5,259 bases of DNA from Ruminococcus sp. GTDB taxonomy: Bacteria; Bacillota; Clostridia; Oscillospirales; Ruminococcaceae. Shown here piece after piece: positions 1 through 4,644 of this stretch (its first letter is position 1; every line of letters starts with the position of its first letter). The translations under genes and the position numbers were made by a program. The notes under the pieces were generated by a model, which was not told the DNA's origin, made no database searches, and saw nothing but the letters and a program-made list of their open reading frames with translations. The DNA lies in contig DMBA01000036.1 of NCBI GenBank assembly GCA_003446315.1, positions 21,280 through 26,538 of the forward strand. The letters run 5' to 3'.

Positions 1-94
1 CATTTTGTGTGCAGACCGGATAATGACCGAGTGATGCACTGCTCAGAATGACCGCTGCAAGAAAAGCGGTCGTGCATTTTGAGAGGAAATGCAT
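1..94 (-). CDS. 5' end of an unidentified, probably secreted or membrane-anchored protein (partial)
   Basis: An open frame begins with ATG at 94-92 on the minus strand and stays open for 31 codons to the left edge of the window. It is preceded by GGAGGTG (plus-strand 100-106) with a 5-nt gap, a near-ideal ribosome binding site. The N-terminus has a short polar stretch with one lysine (MHFLSKC), then a hydrophobic run (TTAFLAAVILSSASLG), then polar residues. This resembles a signal peptide or an N-terminal anchor, although the positive charge is weak. There is no convincing lipobox. Too little of the protein is present to name a family. The gene is divergent from the sigma-factor operon and shares its upstream region. 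I see no strong sigma-A promoter for it; a weak -10 candidate (TATAAA, plus-strand about 183-188) lacks a good -35 box. The main doubt is that only 31 codons are visible. Confidence 0.6.
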   Translation of the reverse strand, partial: MHFLSKCTTAFLAAVILSSASLGHYPVCTQN

Positions 95-99
95 TGTGA

Positions 100-106
100 C
101 ACCTCC
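100..106 (-). promoter_or_regulatory. Ribosome binding site of the left-edge minus-strand gene
   Basis: GGAGGTG on the minus strand, 5 nt before the ATG at 94. This near-consensus Shine-Dalgarno sequence is the main evidence that the short edge frame is a real gene start. Confidence 0.65.
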
Positions 107-251
107 AATGAAAAATATTGTGTCCTGCGCCTATGTATTGACTTTAGAAGCAGCGGCATGCAGTTTCCGCGTCTTCATACTATTTATATCGTTTTCAGAC
201 AGCAAAGCGTTACATGTTTTGTGAGAAAAACAGAACATTACAGCAAATTTC

Positions 252-319
252 CGGATCGGACGCTGCATTGACAGTCAAATTTGTCCGTGATATAATAATT
301 GTCAGAAAAGACCGATCCG
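252..319. repeat. 8-bp inverted repeat flanking the sigma-operon promoter
   Basis: CGGATCGG at 252-259 and its exact reverse complement CCGATCCG at 312-319 lie on either side of the promoter. The midpoint (about 285.5) falls inside the 17-bp spacer. A separate 11-bp palindrome, TTGACAGTCAA (268-278), covers the -35 box. Either could be a protein-binding site, but both are short and no regulator is tied to them. Confidence 0.25.
268..296 (+). promoter_or_regulatory. Near-consensus sigma-A promoter of the sigma/anti-sigma operon
   Basis: The -35 box TTGACA (268-273) and the -10 box TATAAT (291-296) are both perfect matches, with a 17-bp spacer. There is also an extended -10 TG at 288-289. Transcription should start near 303, giving an untranslated leader of about 147 nt before the ATG at 450. 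This is a housekeeping-type promoter; I found no credible ECF-type promoter (a GGAAC-like -35 with a CGTC-like -10 at the right distance) near the gene. Confidence 0.85.
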
Positions 320-327
320 CTATGACA

Positions 328-356
328 GGCTTATTCACGGCGTTTGTGGATAAGCC
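328..356 (+). promoter_or_regulatory. Leader hairpin upstream of the sigma-factor gene
   Basis: GGCTTATTCAC (328-338) can pair with GTGGATAAGCC (346-356) as an 11-bp stem with one G-T wobble and a 7-nt loop. It begins about 25 nt after the predicted transcription start. It is followed by a pyrimidine-rich stretch (CTTTCTTCTG, 357-366), not a clean T tract. It could be a weak terminator or attenuator, or a stabilising 5' structure. It matches no riboswitch class that I recognise. Confidence 0.45.
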
Positions 357-434
357 CTTTCTTCTGCCGGAACGGAAAGACATTTTTTCAGAAAGCTGTC
401 AGAAAATGAATTTTCCCGCTGACTGTATGGAATG

Positions 435-441
435 AAAGGAG
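435..441 (+). promoter_or_regulatory. Ribosome binding site that fixes the sigma-factor start
   Basis: AAAGGAG lies 8 nt before the ATG at 450. An in-frame ATG at 432 would put this site inside the coding sequence and has no comparable site in front of it, so 450 is the better start. Confidence 0.8.
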
Positions 442-449
442 TGAGACAT

Positions 450-977
450 ATGACGGACAGCGAATTGCTTGCGCTGCTGCGCGATGACCCTGAACGCGGT
501 CTTGCACAGATGATCGCACAATACGGCGGCTATGTATACACAATCGTGCGGAATAAGCTGAACGGTGCGGCATCGCAGGAAGATATGGAAGAAGCGGTCA
601 GCGATGTGTTTGTGAAGACATGGCAGTGGCAGAAGGCACATCCGGATGAACCGGCACATCTGCGTGCACTGCTGGCTGTGATCGCAAAACGCCATGCGAT
701 CAACCGGTTCCATGCACTCACAAAACAGCCTGTCTGCGATCATTTTGAGATGCTGCCGGAAACTGCACAGGACGGTTCGCAGCCCGATGAAAGTGTGATC
801 CTGATTCAGACGGTCAAAGATCTGGGCGAGCCGGACAGTGAGATCATTCTGCGGCGATATTATTTCGGACAATCCAGCAAGGAGATCGGTGCGGCACTGG
901 GTCTTGCACCGAATACAGTCGATCAGAAACTATCTCGCGGCTTGAAAAAGCTGCGCAGGATCTGGAAGGGGGAGTAA
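450..977 (+). CDS. ECF-like RNA polymerase sigma factor (sigma-70 family)
   Basis: A 175-residue protein of the usual ECF length. It should bind core RNA polymerase and direct it to a set of target promoters. Region 2 covers roughly residues 20-88: an N-terminal helix (MIAQYGGYVYTIVRNKL), an acidic stretch with the SDVFVKTWQW core-binding motif (51-60), and a basic segment (LAVIAKRHAINRF, 75-87) that would contact the -10 element. Region 4 covers about 119-171: the LRRYYFGQSSKEIGAALGL helix followed by APNTVDQKLSRGLKKL, a typical helix-turn-helix for the -35 element. A short variable linker (about 89-118) joins them and there is no region 3, which fits the ECF group. The downstream membrane protein, 2 nt after the stop codon, is the likely anti-sigma partner. 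The operon is driven by a housekeeping-type promoter, so control is probably by sequestration more than by autoregulation. The regulon is unknown. Confidence 0.92.
   Translation: MTDSELLALLRDDPERGLAQMIAQYGGYVYTIVRNKLNGAASQEDMEEAVSDVFVKTWQWQKAHPDEPAHLRALLAVIAKRHAINRFHALTKQPVCDHFEMLPETAQDGSQPDESVILIQTVKDLGEPDSEIILRRYYFGQSSKEIGAALGLAPNTVDQKLSRGLKKLRRIWKGE
966..974 (+). promoter_or_regulatory. Ribosome binding site of the anti-sigma gene, inside the sigma-factor 3' end
   Basis: AAGGGGGAG overlaps the last codons of the sigma-factor gene and lies 5 nt before the ATG at 980. Only two bases separate the TAA (975-977) from that ATG, so translation of the two genes is probably coupled. Confidence 0.75.
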
Positions 978-979
978 AT

Positions 980-2110
980 ATGGAGAAGCGTTTTGAGAAT
1001 CTGCATGTGCATGCACTGGATCTTGCAGATGCTGAATTGACGCATATTGCACAGACGGAGCAGCTTCCGGCAGAAGATACGGTGCGGCTGATTGCAAAAA
1101 CGCTGAAAAAAGCAGATATTCCGCGGAAACAAACAGATTTCGGCTCAAAAACGCTGTTGAAAACAGCACCGCCGCGCAAACGCATTCGACTGTTTGGCGG
1201 ATTGCTGGCTGCTGCTGTGGCGATCGGTGCGCTGGGCGTCGGTGTATCCGGATGGCTGACCTACAATAAGCCGATGATGGAAGGATATTTCGGGTTGGAA
1301 GGCGAGGCGCGTCTGGCAGCGATGAATCTGCCGGAACAGGAAAGCGTGATCTCTGAAAGCGGTGTGCGCGTTACGCCGGAAGCATTTTTATGGGACGATC
1401 ATCGTGCGATTGCGCTGATAACCTTTGAATCGGCGGATGCATCCGATCCGATCGACTGGCTGAAACCGATGCATCAGGGTTCGATGGATCTGCTGTACTA
1501 TAATTGCAGTGTGCTGGATGAGGACGGCAATGTACGCGGCGTGGAAGGGAATCCATTTACCGGTCACGGATCTGTAATGCCGATGAGTGAGCGCATTGCG
1601 TGGAAGAAATCGAACGAATGTGTGACCGCAGAGATCGAATTTGATGTGGAAGAAGGCTTTTCGGCAGATGTGCTGACACTGCAATTTCAAAGTGAAACAT
1701 ATGGCAGGATCAATGTGCCGGTGCAGGTCGGTGAAAAGCTGCCGACAAAGCAGTTTCAGACGGATGACGGCATGGAAATGTATCTGTCTCCGATCGGGTT
1801 CTGGGCAACCGGCATGATCGGGGCAGGTGGCGGCTGGGAAGAATTGAGGCTGCATCGGGCAGACGGCACAATATCCAATGTGTATCTGGAATCAATCGGC
1901 GGATATGGCAGCGGTTCGCCGGATGGATACCGGGCTGAAAGTATGGCGAAGGTATACGAGGTGACAGAAGGCATGACGTTTGAATACAGGCATCCGGAAA
2001 CGTATACGGCATTTGTGAATGTGGAAGATATCACAGCGATCGACTGGTCTGATCGTCATTATGAGCCGGTGCCGGCGTATCCGGAGCAATCTGTTACGGA
2101 AGCAGAATAA
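980..2110 (+). CDS. Probable membrane anti-sigma factor with an extracytoplasmic sensor domain
   Basis: A 376-residue protein in three parts. Residues 1-70 are soluble, charged and basic near the end (PPRKRIR, 64-70), and should be cytoplasmic. Residues 71-93 (LFGGLLAAAVAIGALGVGVS and on) form one transmembrane helix. Residues 94-376 would lie outside the membrane. The positive charge just before the helix supports an N-in orientation. Position right after a sigma gene, coupled translation and this topology match anti-sigma factors of clostridial ECF pairs, some of which carry DUF4179-like outer regions; I cannot confirm family membership by eye. The cytoplasmic part has no cysteine, so it is not a zinc-binding (ZAS, HxxxCxxC) anti-sigma domain. 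The outer domain looks beta-rich, with a glycine-rich segment (GAGGGWEELRLHRADGT, 281-297) and only two cysteines, at 176 and 214. It may sense an envelope or extracellular signal. The anti-sigma role is inferred from context and topology, not from a recognised domain. Confidence 0.72.
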   Translation: MEKRFENLHVHALDLADAELTHIAQTEQLPAEDTVRLIAKTLKKADIPRKQTDFGSKTLLKTAPPRKRIRLFGGLLAAAVAIGALGVGVSGWLTYNKPMMEGYFGLEGEARLAAMNLPEQESVISESGVRVTPEAFLWDDHRAIALITFESADASDPIDWLKPMHQGSMDLLYYNCSVLDEDGNVRGVEGNPFTGHGSVMPMSERIAWKKSNECVTAEIEFDVEEGFSADVLTLQFQSETYGRINVPVQVGEKLPTKQFQTDDGMEMYLSPIGFWATGMIGAGGGWEELRLHRADGTISNVYLESIGGYGSGSPDGYRAESMAKVYEVTEGMTFEYRHPETYTAFVNVEDITAIDWSDRHYEPVPAYPEQSVTEAE

Positions 2111-2160
2111 AACTGTTTTATGATTTGTCATGATGCATATTTTCCGATAGATTCTTTATG

Positions 2161-2210
2161 AACAATAAGCAATGCCCGCCTGTTTGGTCAGACGGGCATT
2201 GTTTATTGTT
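2161..2210. terminator. Bidirectional intrinsic terminator between convergent genes
   Basis: AACAATAAGCAATGCCCG (2161-2178) pairs with 2193-2210 over 18 positions, with a single G-T wobble. Inside, CTG (2180-2182) pairs with CAG (2189-2191) across one C-A mismatch, leaving a 6-nt loop (TTTGGT). The GC-rich core is followed by T-rich DNA in both directions: TTGTTTATTGTTT on the plus strand and GCTTATTGTT on the minus strand. It lies 50 bases after the stop of the anti-sigma gene. Its right arm contains the last codon and stop of the minus-strand regulator, so that gene ends inside its own terminator. Confidence 0.85.
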
Positions 2211-4407
2211 TCGATTGCCGGAACTGCCGTGCGGTCATGCCGACTTTGTTCTTGAACTGCCGCATAAAATGTGATTCGTTGTGATAGCCGCACTGTTGAG
2301 CGATCTCCTGTATGCGAAGATCGGAAAATTCCAGAAGCTGCTTGGCTTTTGCAATGCGTGCTTCAATGACATCATCCATCAGATTGATGCCGGTAAGCTG
2401 CTTGTAAAGCCGGTGCAGGTGGCTCTTGCTGATACAGAGCCGCGCAGCAGCATCCGTGATATTCCAATCTTCCTGCGGTTTTTCCATGATTTCCTGCCGC
2501 AGCCGCCGGATCGCTGCATGAAGATCTAATCCGGCTGTTTCCGCCTGTTCATTCAGTGCGGTCGCTGCCTGTATGACCGCCTGTTCCGATTCGCGGAGTG
2601 AACGATCCGAAATACAGAAATTGTTTGTCACAAGCCGGATCGTGCCGTATAATTTTCCGAGCAGAGATTTCATTGCACGCTCGATTTTGTCGCAAAGTGC
2701 TTCTGCATCGACATCATTTTCCGCATACAGTATCGCAAGCACGGATTCATCTATCCGGACGGTCATAGCATTTTCAGCCGCAGCCTGACGCATTGCATTG
2801 GAGAGGGCAAGCAGCGGCTGAAAGGGGAGCAGCCCGCCGCCCTTTTGCCATGTCACCAGCAGAACAGCGGGGGTCTGTGCGTTTGTTCGCATTTCTGTCA
2901 GAATATCAGGCAGATGCTCAGCGAATCCGCGCCGGTTATAAAGCCCTGTTTCAGGATCGCGGACGGTCAGCAGTTCCATTTGTGTTTTGATGTATGCGCG
3001 GTGCATGATGTGCTGCAAATTGTCGAGTCCGTTGACAGCCGCAGCGCACCAGCTCAAATAAAAATCATCGGCGCAGATCTTTTCCGGTGCATCGTATGCG
3101 GTCGCAAGGAATCCGAAGATCTGTCCGCGGTTATGCAGAGAGGTGAGGAGCAGCAGTTTGGGTTCGTGCGGGATTTGCAGCGCAGGCAGAATATCGGCAG
3201 TCCGGAAAAGATACTGTTCCTTTATGACACTGCCGTGCCGTTTGGAAAGCGCATGCAGCATTCTTTGCGGATAGCCCTCTGTGCGGAAATGTTCCGGATG
3301 TTCCAGATCAAAGCACCAATCCTCACAGAGACAAATCTCGATCCATTCCCAGTCCGGCAGTACATGCCCGACCTGATCGACCGCATCGACCCATCCGTGC
3401 AGGCTGTTCTGATTGCGCATTTTGTTGATGAGATCGGAAGCATAAAACTGCTTGTGCCAGACGGTGTGCCGGATATGATGCCGGAAATAATGTTCGAGTA
3501 CATAGGCATCAATGGTATTGGTACCGGTCTGTTCCGGTGTACAGCCGCAGCTCTCCCCAAAGCGGATCTCCTGTTCGCAATTCGGTTTCGGCAGAGTTTG
3601 TCCGGTCATCATGCCGCAGAGTGTCCGGACGGCATCTGCACCGAGCTGCAAATCCCGTCCGATCACGGTGGTGAGTTTGGGTCTTTGCATCCATGCATCG
3701 GCGCTGCCGTCAAATCCGGTCACGGCGACCTGTTCCGGCACAGTGATCCCGTTTTCGATCAGCGATTCACAGAGTGCAGCCGCCATACTGTCACTTGCGC
3801 AAACAATACCGTCCGGCATCGGGATTTTGCCTTCTGCGATCTGTCTGCCGATTTGCTGCGGGATTTCCCGCCAGAAATGCCCGTAGAAAATATCCTGTTC
3901 TGTCACGGGCAGACCGGATTCCTGCATTGCCTGCCGATAACCGGCAGTGCGTTCCTCTGAGGGACGATTGTGCGGAAAACCGGTGATACAATAGATCTTT
4001 TTGCAGCCGTGTACAGCGATCAGGTGTTTGGTCATGCGATACATCGCATCCTGCTGCTGCGGATAGATCGTTTGCAGCGGGGGACGCTCCTCACCGAGCA
4101 CGAGACACGGGATCCGGCGCTGCACCAGTATATTCTGGATCTTTGCATTCAGCTCCTGATTATGAAAGCGGTCTGCGGCAAAGAGCACGCCGTCAAGACG
4201 GTGCACAGTCAGCAGCGTAAATATATTTTCAAGCCCGTTTGTATAGGTATCCTGCTGGAATTCCACCTGCGAATTATAGACACTGCAATATACGATCACA
4301 TCATATCCGCATGCACGGGCTTCTGTATGGATGCCGCGCAGCAGCTCATAGTCCAGCGGATCCACGATCTCCGGCAGCAGGACACCGATTTTTCCGATGC
4401 TGCTCAA
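2203..4407 (-). CDS. Hybrid transcription regulator: periplasmic-binding-like sensor, degenerate GGDEF-like module, AraC-type DNA-binding domain
   Basis: A 734-residue cytoplasmic regulator with no signal peptide. Residues about 5-290 form a LacI/GalR-type sugar-binding module (IGVLLPEIVDPLDYELLRGI at the start; GIVCASDSMAAALCESLIENG near 200-220; VAVTGFDGSAD, 227-237), ending with GESCGC (284-289). The usual N-terminal LacI helix-turn-helix is absent. Residues about 305-470 are a GAF-like linker region (LLLTSLHNRGQIFGFLATAY). Residues about 481-600 begin with the GGDEF-family signature RDPETGLYNRRGF, but the active-site segment reads RIDESVLAILY (551-561) where GGDEF would be, so cyclase activity is unlikely. 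Residues about 647-731 are an AraC-type double helix-turn-helix (ISKSHLHRLYKQLTG; IQEIAQQCGYHNESHFMRQF). The start is TTG at 4407, supported by GGAAGGGGGG 8 nt upstream. It is divergent from a GH43 gene and is probably its sugar-responsive regulator. The inducer is unknown. Confidence 0.9.
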   Translation of the reverse strand: MSSIGKIGVLLPEIVDPLDYELLRGIHTEARACGYDVIVYCSVYNSQVEFQQDTYTNGLENIFTLLTVHRLDGVLFAADRFHNQELNAKIQNILVQRRIPCLVLGEERPPLQTIYPQQQDAMYRMTKHLIAVHGCKKIYCITGFPHNRPSEERTAGYRQAMQESGLPVTEQDIFYGHFWREIPQQIGRQIAEGKIPMPDGIVCASDSMAAALCESLIENGITVPEQVAVTGFDGSADAWMQRPKLTTVIGRDLQLGADAVRTLCGMMTGQTLPKPNCEQEIRFGESCGCTPEQTGTNTIDAYVLEHYFRHHIRHTVWHKQFYASDLINKMRNQNSLHGWVDAVDQVGHVLPDWEWIEICLCEDWCFDLEHPEHFRTEGYPQRMLHALSKRHGSVIKEQYLFRTADILPALQIPHEPKLLLLTSLHNRGQIFGFLATAYDAPEKICADDFYLSWCAAAVNGLDNLQHIMHRAYIKTQMELLTVRDPETGLYNRRGFAEHLPDILTEMRTNAQTPAVLLVTWQKGGGLLPFQPLLALSNAMRQAAAENAMTVRIDESVLAILYAENDVDAEALCDKIERAMKSLLGKLYGTIRLVTNNFCISDRSLRESEQAVIQAATALNEQAETAGLDLHAAIRRLRQEIMEKPQEDWNITDAAARLCISKSHLHRLYKQLTGINLMDDVIEARIAKAKQLLEFSDLRIQEIAQQCGYHNESHFMRQFKNKVGMTARQFRQSKQ

Positions 4408-4415
4408 TTATACCG

Positions 4416-4425
4416 CCCCCCTTCC
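4416..4425 (-). promoter_or_regulatory. Ribosome binding site supporting the TTG start of the regulator
   Basis: GGAAGGGGGG on the minus strand, 8 nt before TTG at 4407-4405. No ATG in this frame lies close to the site, and the leader from the predicted transcription start is only about 24 nt, so TTG is the only sensible start for the full binding domain. Confidence 0.75.
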
Positions 4426-4438
4426 GACTCTTTTTTTC

Positions 4439-4467
4439 AGTATAACACAGGAAACGGGATTTGTCAA
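4439..4467 (-). promoter_or_regulatory. Sigma-A promoter of the hybrid regulator
   Basis: Read on the minus strand: a perfect TTGACA (plus-strand 4462-4467), a 17-bp spacer, then TATACT (4439-4444). The transcription start should fall near 4432, leaving a leader of about 24 nt before the TTG start. Confidence 0.85.
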
Positions 4468-4469
4468 TC

Positions 4470-4511
4470 AGGCAGAATACATCATGCAAATGAGAGAATA
4501 TGTGATTGAAA
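4470..4511. promoter_or_regulatory. Candidate operator: imperfect direct repeat with a 21-bp period between divergent promoters
   Basis: Segments 4470-4490 and 4491-4511 match at 13 of 21 positions, sharing AGAATA (4474-4479 and 4495-4500) followed by T, AT and AAA at equal offsets. A 21-bp step places both copies on the same face of the helix, as for AraC-family half-sites. The right copy runs through the -35 box of the GH43 promoter (4506-4511), a layout like that of AraC-type activation. The left copy begins just upstream of the regulator's -35 box. That the hybrid regulator binds here is inferred. Confidence 0.5.
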
Positions 4512-4534
4512 AGAAGTTCGTTTGCGGTTATAAT
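4506..4534 (+). promoter_or_regulatory. Sigma-A promoter of the GH43 gene
   Basis: TTGAAA (4506-4511), a 17-bp spacer and a perfect TATAAT (4529-4534). Transcription should start near 4541, giving a leader of about 104 nt. The -35 box departs from consensus and overlaps the candidate operator, consistent with an activated promoter. Confidence 0.8.
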
Positions 4535-4540
4535 GAAACC

Positions 4541-4644
4541 ATGAAGTAATCAGATTCCGCGCATTTGCAGACTGCATCCCCTTCCGCAGACAGTCAATTG
4601 TGCGGCATCGGTTTACGGATCATCCGAGATATGGGGGAATGAAA
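4541..4644 (+). promoter_or_regulatory. Untranslated leader of the GH43 gene
   Basis: The leader of about 104 nt contains CCGCA (4584-4588) and TGCGG (4601-4605), which can form a 5-bp stem, and an 11-bp palindrome CGGATCATCCG (4616-4626) shortly before the ribosome binding site. GCAGAC occurs at 4567-4572 and 4586-4591. No known riboswitch or clear terminator is seen. The palindrome might be a second regulator site, but it is short. Confidence 0.35.

Larger units (their letters stand above)
95..449. other. Divergent intergenic region between the edge gene and the sigma-factor operon
   Basis: About 355 bases separate the two divergent start codons. The right half holds the sigma-operon promoter (268-296), an 8-bp inverted repeat around it (252-259 and 312-319) and a leader hairpin (328-356). 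The left half (107-250) is moderately AT-rich and has no confident gene, RNA gene or promoter. Small open frames on the plus strand at 89-271 and 214-435 have no good ribosome binding site and no recognisable protein features. GTCAGAAAA occurs twice, at 301-309 and 398-406, and CAAATTT twice, at 244-250 and 276-282. These short repeats may be chance. Confidence 0.6.

Noticed and set aside
48..93. Two adjacent hairpins (stem 48-56 with 65-73, and TGCATTT 73-79 with AAATGCA 87-93) as a terminator for an upstream plus-strand gene
   Set aside because: There is no good T tract after either stem, and the region is better explained as the start of a minus-strand gene with a strong ribosome binding site. 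The hairpins may be incidental to coding sequence.
369..400. Possible ECF-type autoregulatory promoter (GGAAC at 369-373 with GTC at 398-400)
   Set aside because: The spacing of about 24 bp is too long for an ECF promoter (typically near 16-17 bp), and a far better sigma-A promoter lies upstream.
432..449. Upstream ATG at 432 as the sigma-factor start
   Set aside because: The Shine-Dalgarno sequence AAAGGAG (435-441) would be inside the gene, whereas it is ideally placed for the ATG at 450.
399..872. A 157-codon minus-strand open frame across the sigma-factor gene
   Set aside because: It is antisense to a clearly conserved sigma factor and has an odd composition rich in Cys, His and Arg, with no family signature.
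2845..3960. A 371-codon open frame on the plus strand opposite the regulator gene
   Set aside because: It lies wholly antisense to a gene with clear domains. It has no ribosome binding site or recognisable motifs, and its cysteine- and histidine-rich composition is typical of a shadow of a GC-balanced coding strand.
4541..4549. A two-codon upstream open frame (ATG AAG TAA) in the GH43 leader
   Set aside because: It coincides with the predicted transcription start, has no ribosome binding site and is most likely chance.
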